Assembly (NCBI GenBank): GCA_039519185.1
Contig: CM076848.1
Coordinates: 125,310,371 to 125,374,370 of the forward strand
DNA: 64,000 nucleotides
Direction of reading: 5' to 3'
From: Astragalus membranaceus
Taxonomy: Eukaryota > Streptophyta > Magnoliopsida > Fabales > Fabaceae
Positions 1-8,892 of this stretch are shown here, piece after piece (within the stretch, counting starts at the first letter, position 1; each line of letters starts with the position of its first letter). The notes beneath the pieces are model-generated. The model did not search any database, was not told where the DNA came from, and saw only the letters and a program-made list of their open reading frames with translations. The position numbers were made by a program, and so were the translations under genes.

Positions 1-810
1 CCCCCGGTATCTCATCATGATAGAGAAGTAAGTCAAATGCCTGTCAGGGTCCCCAGTCCCTTCGTATGTTTTGAGGGCTGGGAGCATCTCTAAGGTCCTC
101 GTAATTGGGCAGTCGTCAACCTTCCTAGTGAAGGGTCCTTCATTGGAGGTCCATCGTGAGTTGTGAGGTGACCAGTCTCCGAGATCTATATCTCGACGGT
201 CACGTCAGGCTGGAGATCTCCTCGAGGTAGATCTTTGGCGATGCCTCTTATGGGTCTTGGCTCGGCTCCGCGACCTCTCGCGAGAATTGGAGGTTGCGAG
301 CGATGAGGACCTGGGGAGAGACTCCTCAGGCTAGTATGTACTATCAAGCGTCATCACAATCATCGCTGGAACACCCCTTCCCCAAGGACCATGTGCTTGC
401 CGCGTCGAGGAGGAGAGTGGCGAGCTCGCTTCCGTCTAGGTGGAGAGGGATGATTGTGATGACGCTTGGATGGAGATCTGCGGCGCCTGGAGCTCATTGT
501 CCTTGGGGAAGGGGTGTTCCAGCGAGGATGGGGTTGTTCAGGCATGGTTGTCATTCGCCTCTCTATCTGCCTGAGGTGCGCTTCTTGCTGCAACATAGTC
601 TGGGTGCGGTTGCACAGCAGGTCCAAGAGCTGGCGGATGGTCGTCGCATCCCCAGGTTGGACGGGGATCTGGATAGAGGCTTGCTGAGGTGCTGGGACTT
701 GAATGTCTTGGTTTGGCGTGGAAGCAACAAGGCCTTCGGGAGTGCCCTCTGGGTGCCATGGGGAGGCAGGAGAAAGCTCAAAGAGTAGAGATGGTGTGAA
801 AGATAGATAT
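1..810 (-). pseudogene. gag N-terminal region of Ty3/gypsy element (partial)
   Basis: Reading the minus strand leftwards from the primer site gives a proline/arginine-rich leader. This is followed by a motif of the form RQLLDLLCNRTQTMLQQEA, then near the left edge TYEGTGDPDRHLTYF, the usual start of a plant retrotransposon gag domain. The same order of words occurs in the minus-strand element near 59.2 and 58.6 kb. The open stretch at 360-875 is a better guide to the frame than to the true start, which I cannot fix. The protein runs off the left edge and changes frame before it. Confidence 0.65.
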
Positions 811-829
811 CTCCCACTGTGGTCGCCAA

Positions 830-1180
830 TGTTCTGTACCTTGTAGTGTTGGGTGAACTGTAGTTGGTAGGTCACCTGCTGCCTGGCCGGAGGTTAGTGC
901 GAGCCCGGGAGGGGTACTTGCGAAGCCACTCCAACGCTCAAGTCAGTATTGAGAATAGATGAGTGATTTAGCTAGGAATGAGAATCTACCTTGTTATGGC
1001 AATGTGAGCTAGTATTTATAGGAATTCGTGTCCGTTGTGAGCCGTCAGATTGATAGAGTTGATTTGAGCCATCCAAGTGTGATAACCACAATTGGGCTTG
1101 CATATGGTGGATATGGATCAAAGTGATCGGACCAATCCATGTCCAAATGCTGAATGGGCCTCTTGGTCCAGTCCAGAACA
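830..1180 (-). repeat. LTR of Ty3/gypsy element
   Basis: 351 bp with TG...CA ends in + orientation. It is clearly homologous to the LTRs at 52763-53128 and 59213-59526, sharing the blocks near 'cactcc-acgctcaagtcagtat' and 'ggtcca-tccagaaca', though more diverged from those two than they are from each other. The adjacent primer site at 811-829 reads TTGGCGACCAC on the minus strand. Confidence 0.75.
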
Positions 1181-1262
1181 GTTGTCCCCCAAGCCGAGAT
1201 TATTCCAGAGGATGGTCTTGGCTTGAAGGATTTTCGTTGATTCGTCCGACGCGGGTAACCTT

Positions 1263-1528
1263 GCCATATATTTAAGTTTTTTTTCCAAGAAATTACGCTA
1301 TTTAAGCTTTGATCTGACATTATGTATTGTCGTGATAAACATTTGTAATCTATAGAATTACTCATTTTTTATTACAACACATACAAATAACCATATTGAT
1401 TTTAAAATCACTATTTAATTTCATATTTTACCAGTTTACATATAATTAATATTACCCTTTTCATTCGTCAGTTGTATTTATTTTCTTCAAAAATGTAATT
1501 CAATTTCATATTTAAACCGAAATTGTTT
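1263..1528. other. AT-rich DNA leading to a Helitron-like end
   Basis: Low-complexity AT-rich sequence with no supportable gene. It lies between the gypsy fragment and the hairpin at 1529, and may be the 3' part of a short non-autonomous Helitron. I see no recognisable 5' TC terminus. Confidence 0.3.
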
Positions 1529-1557
1529 CCCGTGCATCGCACGGGTTACATACTAGT
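1529..1557 (+). repeat. Helitron-like 3' terminus
   Basis: A perfect 7-bp-stem hairpin (CCCGTGC-ATC-GCACGGG) is followed 7 bp later by CTAGT. A short GC-rich hairpin about 10 bp before CTRRT is the defining 3' end of plant Helitrons. The element body would lie to the left. Confidence 0.55.
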
Positions 1558-1675
1558 GAAATACATTTTTGGATACTAATTAAACTAAGGAAGCTAATTA
1601 ACTATATTAAATACAGGGAAGACCAATTATAAATAGGAAATGATTAATTAGGATAACAATGTAACTATTTTAAGA

Positions 1676-1706
1676 ACTAGAATAAATAACCCGTGCCATG
1701 CACGGA
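1676..1706 (-). repeat. Helitron-like 3' terminus, opposite orientation
   Basis: Read on the minus strand, a 6-bp-stem hairpin (CCGTGC-ATG-GCACGG) is followed by TTATTTATT and CTAGT. The element would extend rightwards from 1677. It faces the plus-strand end at 1557, only about 120 bp away. Confidence 0.5.
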
Positions 1707-4700
1707 TATAAATATGTCATTGAAAATTGTTGTCGAATAAATTATATTTTGTAAGCTATAGTGGCAAAATGCATGTATAGGTAAATAGTGGTATTTTTTG
1801 TGATTTGAAAATAATATTTAAACCATCAAAAATTCATGTTAATTTGATTTTTTTAAGCACAAATGATATCATATTATGGTGATTAGAATTCTTCATCTCA
1901 TACTCATGAATCTCTAAATAATAACGATATTGATGACCATGTCGGTCATATATCTGGTCAAGGAATTGCACAATCTTTGAGTCGTCTACCTCCCAGTCTC
2001 TCGTCCTTTACTTGCTCCATTTGCACAACTTTTGCGAAACCTCAAGTCAAGACTGAGTAAGAAATTTGAAGTTTGAAGAGTAGTACTTGTAACAGAGATT
2101 CCTAATATCAACCTTACATGTTTTTGAGCTCCTTCCCCTTTTGCATTTCTGCTATCTATCATTTTCGACCCATCCTACTTACTTTTATATCAATTATTGC
2201 AGCAACACCCATAGACAATTATCAAATTAAAAAGCTCCCTCCCGGATGTACCTTGAATTTCAGCAAGATAACTCTTTGGCTCCTTGTCTTCACCCGTATA
2301 GATCAATCTTGCAATGCAACAACCTCCCAGTTTCATTAACTTGTCACTAATTCCTTCCCGTAGCTGCAAAATAGCCTGTATGTAAATATCATCAAGTCGA
2401 TAACCAACTAAACTCGGGAGAAAATTATCCTGTTGGTCAGAAATGGATTTCACTAATTTTTATAACAATAGAATTTAACAACTGGTCATACAATATTGTC
2501 ACTAAGATACCATATGTTAAGAAGGCTTAATGAGAGAAGGCATATATAAAAGAATGCATATTAAGTATTTTTTTAAAAGAATAGCAAGTGAACTCGAGAA
2601 TGCAGCATAAGAAATAACATTAGAAATAGCATTATGGAAAGTAATACTAATAGAAACCCAGTTGCATAGTAGATCATAATAAAACTTGGTTGATTAAAAT
2701 GGAATCCCTCTTAGTCACAATAAAAATATAAATACGCTGCAATAATAGATGCAAAACTCATCTCTTGTTGGCATTAAGCTGACACAATATCAACCTAGTT
2801 GAGAACATGTTAAACAAAAAAATGACGACATTAAAACAAAATTGCCTCCAAATATTCATTCATCTCATATTTGGAGTATATCTTTTCCGAGGATACGCGG
2901 TTAAAATCCAACAAATGCATTCTTTATTGAAGTTTTATTCAATTTCAAAATCTAACAATACAAGATATCAAATTGATGAATTGTGAGCAATAAAGCTTGC
3001 AGGCCCTAAGAATGTTGCATATACTTACTTGACATTAGTCCTACAAAAAACAAAAAGTTCGATAGCCATTTGGAAACTTTTGTTTATGATAAAAGGCACC
3101 TTCAATTCCTCTCATTGTCATAGTAAACATCTAGGAAAGCCAGACAAACATGTGAGCAAAGTCAGCAAAAGACTAACAAATTTAATAACGAAAAATAAAA
3201 CAGTAAGATTGGGTATGTAAATCATTCCTAAGCCAGACAATAAAATTAGAGCATTAAAACATGAATGAAGAATGATATACTCATTTATTCTTACCTAACC
3301 GGTGCAACAACTATTGTAAAAGAAAATAAAACAAAAGCTACATGTAAATGGGAATTGAACCATATATTGTTTGTATATTTTTACTTACCAAACCAAATAA
3401 TCAGTATGCTTTGACAAAATATCTACAAAAAAGATCAAATTATAACTATATGAAAGAAACAAATATATTTTCCAAACTAAAAGAGGGAAAATAAAAAGAG
3501 GAAAAAAAAGCCTTACCTTTCATCCATAAAAACCATTTAAATTGGAAGGAAAATTTCCATCTTATACCAAAAACTGCAACAGACCAAAGGCAATATATTT
3601 TTACAACAATACTCCAAATAAATGGGTGTAATCTAAAATTGAAGGTAACTAAAATACAAATTTTGAAATCGTAGAACACACCTTAAAAATAAAAGAGAAA
3701 AGGAAAATATGATAGATAATATCAACAAAGAAAGAAGGATTAAAGTGAGAAAAAGCGCACGTGGAGAGAATTAGAACAATTCCCATTTCTCATGGCGAGA
3801 TTAAGTTTATAGGTTTTCATCTTCTGTATGGGTTCACGTGAAGGTGGAGATTGTGAAAGGCTTCACCCTCCATTTCAAGGCGCAAACCTTGATGTGTTAG
3901 TATTTTAGGTTGTCTTCCTCTCACAGCTCAGAACTATAATCCCTAAACTCATCAACACTCATCTTTGCGACACACCAAAAAAGGAAGGTAACAAGAGGAA
4001 TACTAAGGAGAAGGATTATAGAATGAGACGGGTGGTATCAACTACAGAGTTGCCGCCACTTGCTTAGCCTTACATTTTTTAGTACCATTGTTCTCTCTCA
4101 TTCAAAAAATCAAAAGGTCTTTTTTTTTACGTCAAAAAAGGTTTCTTTGGTTTTGTGGGCAAATTGAATATCACTCTATAGCATATGTAAGAAGGTGCCA
4201 ATAATATGTGATTCAAAAAGATTCATTATTTACGTGGTCAAAAAATTACCACTTAAAAATATTATATTCAGCCCTTGTCCTTATTTATGTGGTCAAAAAA
4301 TTACCACTTAGAAATACTCATTGAAATGACCAAAATTTATACAAGTAATTTCATTTCATTGTGGTGGGAAATCTTTGCCACTTGAAATTCGAAAATTGTA
4401 ACTAATTTGACAGGTTAAGATAATGGTTAATTGTGAATCAGAATGTCAAAAATTATTTCCATATGTGTTAGATGGATTTCATTATTTGCATAATCTGAAT
4501 ATTTAAATTCAATTAATTATTTAATATGAAATTCTTTCCTAAAGCAAGCGAATTAATTAGCAAATGCATGAGAAAATGACATGTGTAATGTCATTTATTG
4601 AGATGCATTCTCAATTGTTTAATATATAGATGTCAAATCTAATATGATTTTAAATATTAAAAAAAAATCAATTAGAAGTGGAGAGTGGTAAATTAGGGAA

Positions 4701-5320
4701 ACTATACGTATAGCTATTTTAATTATCCGTAAATCTTATTATACTTAGAATATTTTCTAATTGCTCAACTTCTCAATAAAATACCATATCTGATATTTTA
4801 AAACGCTATTATATAGGCACCTCTAATAATATTTAATTAGTATATTTATGTATAAATTGCATATCAATTCTTATAAAATTATTATATGTATGTTTTTGTA
4901 CATAATTGATGACTTTTTTTACAGGATAATTGATGACTTTTAAGGGTAGAAAATATATATTTAGATAAATTAGATGATTAATATGTACTATAATATTACA
5001 ATATTATAAATTATATATTGTAATAAAAAACATGTTCAACATTTTTATTTTTTGACTTTTTATTGGTTACCAATAAAACTTTAAACGAGTTAATACATAA
5101 TTAAATGATCACTATAGGTATACTATTAGGGATGCATTTGCCAATGGATCTAAACGAAAGAGACTAACTTGATTAACATTTTGCAATTTCAATAACAAAT
5201 TTATAATATTGATAGTGTAAATGATCAAATTACATGATTATATAATTTTAAGAAGCAAGTTGGGATATATTTTGCTTATTATATTGTTATTACTAATAAT
5301 ATTTCTAACAAGAGAATGTA
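1707..5320. other. AT-rich region, no intact gene, possible Helitron cargo
   Basis: 3.6 kb of mostly AT-rich DNA between two Helitron-like hairpins. It contains a diverged short direct repeat of about 35 bp (near 4228 and 4280, each ending in a 'gtggtcaaaaaattaccactta' type block). One gene-like minus-strand stretch is listed separately (2170-2453). Around 3720-4060 the minus strand looks like a 5' leader, rich in C/T with 'ccttctcc', but no protein of known family is visible. Everything else I see as non-coding. Confidence 0.35.
2170..2453 (-). pseudogene. Unidentified exon-like fragment
   Basis: A minus-strand open stretch (87 codons in frame) with ordinary-looking amino-acid composition (segments such as VGYRLDDIYIQAILQLREG and YTGEDKEPKSYLAEIQG). 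It is preceded on the minus strand by a plausible acceptor (…ccaacag) before DNFLPSLVGY. I do not recognise the family. It sits between Helitron-like ends, so it could be a captured host exon, but this is inference only. Confidence 0.3.
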
Positions 5321-5322
5321 TA

Positions 5323-5353
5323 CCCGTGCATCGCACGGGTCATACACATTAGT
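5323..5353 (+). repeat. Helitron-like 3' terminus (degenerate CTRRT)
   Basis: The hairpin CCCGTGC-ATC-GCACGGG, with the same 17-bp core as at 1529, is followed after 9 bp by TTAGT instead of CTAGT. It abuts a truncated copia LTR, as if inserted in it. Confidence 0.45.
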
Positions 5354-5455
5354 GTGTGTATATATACATAAAAGAGAATCTCTCCCTAAAAGAGGAAACT
5401 ATATTGATGATAATTAATAACTAGAAAATAAAACTACTTATGACTATATTCAACA
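5354..5455 (-). repeat. Truncated Ty1/copia 3' LTR
   Basis: On the minus strand this starts TGTTGAATATAG directly after a purine-rich tract (TTGAAGGGGAG at 5456-5466). It runs into sequence with a 'gggagagattctct' block and TATA-like repeats typical of copia LTRs, then stops at the Helitron-like end. Confidence 0.6.
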
Positions 5456-5465
5456 CTCCCCTTCA

Positions 5466-5995
5466 AGTTGGAGCATACATATGCATCCAGCTTGACATAT
5501 AAAGCCAATTCAAGGACCCCAAAGAGGGTTGGTGAATATATCTGTCAACTGATTATTGGAGCTCAGTGGCGAGGTTTTAATTATTCCTGAAAGGATATTC
5601 TTTTTGAGAAAATGGCAGTCAATTTCTATGTGTTTAGTCCTCTCATGAAAGACATGATATGAGGAAAGGTACAATGCCGATTGGTTGTCACACATATGTT
5701 CCATAGGATCGATTTCACAGAACTTGAACTCCTGGAGTAAGTGTTTCAACCATATAAGTTCACAAGTAGTGTGGCCCACAACACGATACTCTGCTTCAGT
5801 ACTTGACCTTGAAACAACATTTTGCTTCTTGGTTTTCCATGAGATTAAGTTCCCCCAGTCAAAACACAATAACCTGAAGTGGACCTTCTATCACTCGCAT
5901 CACCTGCCTAATTTGCATTTGAATATCCAACAATGTTGGTTGACCTTTCTCTGTATACACAAGCCCTTTTCCAGGTTCTCTTTAATATACTGTAC
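5466..5995 (-). pseudogene. Ty1/copia pol C-terminus (RNase H), degenerate
   Basis: The minus-strand translation shows the copia RNase H signature: GGNLISWKTKKQ-like, SRSSTEAEYR, TCELIWLKHLLQEF, CDNQSALYLS, FHERTKHIEIDCHF and NQLTDIFT. The last codons end just before the PPT, the usual copia arrangement. Upstream (5870-5995) the frame is broken but words such as KGLVYTEKGQP remain. The segment joining RNase H to reverse transcriptase has been lost or displaced by the CACTA/copia array. Confidence 0.8.
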
Positions 5996-6272
5996 GATTC
6001 GAACCACGTGTGAGAGTCTGATTCATCAACATTAGCAAGGGAAATCTGTCACTAAATCCGTCGCTAATATACGCCACGTGTCCTATTTTTATTAGAATGA
6101 TTAGCGACGGAAATCTGTCACTAAATCTGTCGCTAATATACGCCACGTGTCCTATTTTGATTAGCATGATTAACGACGGAAATCCGTCACTAAATCCGTC
6201 GCTAATATATGCCACATGTCCTATTTTGATTAGAATGATTAGCGACGGATATCCGTCTCTAATGACCCCACT

Positions 6273-6684
6273 GAATTAAATCAAAGATGAACGTCTAAAG
6301 AATACAAAATGATCTGCCTCACAATGAGTCATGCCAAACTGCTGAATAACTTGGCTAAATTTTCCAAACCAAGCTTGAGGTGATTGCTTTAGACCATACA
6401 AAAAGATCTTTGTAACTTTCAAATAAGGCTAAACTCCCCATGAACAACAAACCCAAGTGGTTTCTCCATATAGACCTCCTTAGCCAAGTCTCCATGCAAA
6501 AAGGCATTTTTAATATCAAGCTGATACAAAGGCCAATGTCTCATAGCTACCATAGACAAGAAGAGGCGAACAAATGCAATTTTCGCAACCGAAGAGAATG
6601 TATCACTATAGTCCAGACCATAAATCCGATGTATTCTTTTGCTACCAATCGAGCTTTCAAACGATCTGCTTGACAATCGGGACC
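6273..6684 (-). pseudogene. Ty1/copia reverse transcriptase fragment, copy 1
   Basis: The minus strand encodes the N-terminal part of a copia RT: DRLKARLVAK, then a frameshift, IYGLDYSDTFSSVAKI, LYQLDIKNAFLHGDLAKEVY and MEKPLGFVV. These are hallmark RVT_2 motifs. It stops before the YVDD active site and is bounded on both sides by CACTA terminal sequence. Confidence 0.8.
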
Positions 6685-7103
6685 CACTACAAAAAAACAG
6701 TGAATTAGCGACGGATATTTCCTTCGCTAATGACTTTTTGCGACGAAATTAGCGACGGGCTACTTCCGTTGCTAAAAACCTTGTCGCTAATGTTTAGCGA
6801 CGGAATATCCGTCACTAACTCGGTCGCTAATACGTGCCACGTGTCAGAGTCTGATTCATCAACATTAGCGAGGGAAATCCGTCACTAAATCCGTCGCTAA
6901 TATACGCCACGTGTCCTATTTTGATTAGAATGATTAGCGACGGAAATCTGTCACTGAATCCGTCGCTAATATACGCCACGTGTCCTATTTTGATTAGCAA
7001 GATTAACGACGAATATCCGTCACTAAATCCGTCGCTAATATATGCCACGTGTCCTATTTTGATTAGAATGATTAGCGACGGATATCCGTCTCTAATGACC
7101 CCA

Positions 7104-7516
7104 CTGAATTAATTCAAAGATGAACGTCTAAAGAATACAAAATGATCTGCCTCACAATGAGTCATGCGAAACTGCTGAATAACTTGGCTAAATTTTCCAA
7201 ACCAAGCTTGAGGTGATTGCTTTAGACCATACAAAGATCTTTGTAACCTACAAATCAGCCTAGACTCCCCCTGAACAACAAACCCAAGTGGTTTCTCCAT
7301 ATAGACCTCCTTAGCCAAGTCTCCATGCAAAAAAGGCATTTTTAATATCAAGCTGATACAAAGGCAAATGTCTCATACCTACCATAGACAAGAAGAGGCG
7401 AACAAATGCAATTTTCGCAACCGAAGAGAATGTATCACTATAGTCCAGACCATAAATCTGATGTATTCTTTTGCTACCAATCGAGCTTTCAAACGATCTA
7501 CTTGACAATCGGGACC
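7104..7516 (-). pseudogene. Ty1/copia reverse transcriptase fragment, copy 2
   Basis: Near-duplicate of the fragment at 6273-6684 with scattered substitutions. It better preserves CRLQRSLYGLKQSPQAWF, but a single-base change disrupts the NAFLHGDL segment, so the reading frame is split near 7330. Part of the 832-bp array. Confidence 0.8.
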
Positions 7517-7940
7517 CACTACAAAAAAACAGTGAATTAACGACGGATATTTCCCTCGCTAATGACTTTTAGCGACGAAATTAGCGACGGACTACTTCCG
7601 TTGCTAAAAACCTTGTGGCTAATGTTAGCAACGGAATATCCGTAACTAACTCCGTCGCTAATACGTGTCACGTGACAGAGTCTAATTTATCAACATTAGC
7701 GAGGGAAATCCGTCACTAAATCCGTCGCTAATATACGCCACGTGTCCTATTTTGATTAGAATGATTAGCGACGGAAATCTGTCACTAAATCTGTCGCTAA
7801 TATACGCCACGTGTCCTATTTTGATTAGCATGATTAACGACGGAAATCCGTCACTAAATCTGTCGTTAATATATGCCATGTGTCGTATTTTGATTAGAAT
7901 GATTAGCGACGGATATCCGTCTCTAATGACCCCACTGAAT

Positions 7941-8140
7941 TAATTTTTTTTTAGAAAAACCTGTTTTTTTAAAAACTCTCTATAATAACCTACTATAATT
8001 AATATAAATACGAAAATCCGAATTAATAATAAAATTCAAATCAACAATACAATCCCAATTAACAATAAAATCCGAATCAAAATAAACTAGTTCGAAATGT
8101 TAGAACATAATACTGAAATATCAAAGAATACAACAAAGTC
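7941..8140. other. CACTA 3' untranslated segment
   Basis: AT-rich DNA between the subterminal repeats and the transposase stop codon, with no features of its own. Confidence 0.4.
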
Positions 8141-8892
8141 CTAATAGCGAGTATCATCAGACCCCTCAGACTCAGGCCCATCTGGTTGTTTGCGGTTATA
8201 ATACTTCAATATCTTTGCCTGCGTACGGGTAAACTTCAAGAAGTCTTCCTGCAGAGTTGTCTGCACATCATCCTCCGCATCAGTTGCTTCAATGCGACCC
8301 CGTGGTTTTGTCTTAATTGCAACACACCAGCCCCTCTTAGTTGATGGATATGAAACATAATACACCTGTCTCAGATTTTCTGGCATGATAAACGGGTCAT
8401 AAAGTTTATACCTTCTATCCATTCGAATGTCCACGGTATTACATTTTGGATTCAATTTCGTTCCTCTAACCGATGGATCAAACCAACTACAATAAAACAA
8501 AACTATTCTCTTTTGATAGTCCAACTGTGGGTATTCAAGTTCATATATTTGTTGGATCACACCATAGTAGTCACCTTCACCTCCTTCTGTTTCCCCTTTA
8601 ACATATACCCCACTATTAATTGTTTGTTTTCCTCACTCCATGATTGGGTGTCAAATTTGTAACCGTTAACTAGGTGCGTGTGCCACTCAGTCACCTCACG
8701 GAAAGGACCATCGGCTAAGTTCCTCAAGTGTCGGATTAAGCAAGTTGGTTCCGCTTCATAAACCTAAGTAATCACATCTGGAAAAAATATGTCATGTCTC
8801 ATATCTACTTTAAACGTTTGACATTAAAACATTAATTTTATTTACTTACTCTAGCAGTAAACCATGATGGAAAACTTTCATGTATACGAACA
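8141..8892 (-). pseudogene. CACTA transposase C-terminal part (DUF4216-type domain)
   Basis: The minus-strand translation contains the conserved order seen at the end of plant TNP2-type CACTA transposases: NSGVYVKGETEGG, DYYGVIQQIYELEYPQL, VLFYCSWFDPS, KYDPFI-like LYDPFIMPENLRQVYYVSYP, WWAV-like RGWCVAIKTKP, and an acidic tail. A probable intron interrupts it near 8780-8850, with an acceptor ttttttccag on the minus strand. A frameshift lies near 8610. It reads into the Ogre insertion point at 8892; the preceding exon continues at 26393. Confidence 0.8.

Larger units (their letters stand above)
1..1262 (-). mobile_element. Ty3/gypsy (Tat-like) fragment, cut by left edge
   Basis: This is a minus-strand LTR retrotransposon piece. 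An LTR at 830-1180 starts TGTTCTGTACC and ends CCAGAACA. To its left (downstream in sense) is a primer-binding site complementary to a tRNA-Arg-type end, then gag coding sequence. To its right is a PPT-like run (gttgtcccccaag in + orientation) followed by about 65 bp resembling the 3' internal end of the related element at 52763-59526; similarity fades near 1262. Internal sequence on both sides of one LTR is unusual. The family match rests on the shared LTR, the PPT context and the gag words shared with the 52.8-59.5 kb element. Confidence 0.75.
6003..7940. repeat. 832-bp tandem array of CACTA terminus plus copia RT fragment
   Basis: The unit is a CACTA terminus (CACTACAAAAAAACAG..., about 415 bp) joined to a copia RT fragment (about 415 bp). 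Termini start at 6685 and 7517, exactly 832 bp apart. Copia fragments lie at 6273-6684 and 7104-7516. A truncated extra copy of the CACTA part opens the array at 6003. Inside each CACTA part is a ~70-bp subrepeat in about three copies, built from inverted AGCGACGGA/TCCGTCGCT words and a CACGTG core. Confidence 0.8.

Noticed and set aside
5982..6279. Short repetitive frames (…FSDGFPSLI…) in the CACTA subterminal repeats, repeated near 6830, 6930, 7690 and 7760
   Set aside because: They are translations of the ~70-bp GCGACGGA subrepeats on either strand, not proteins.
6685..6690. Independent CACTA insertions at 6685 and 7517
   Set aside because: The same copia flank precedes both and the spacing equals the array period, so one insertion followed by tandem duplication is simpler.
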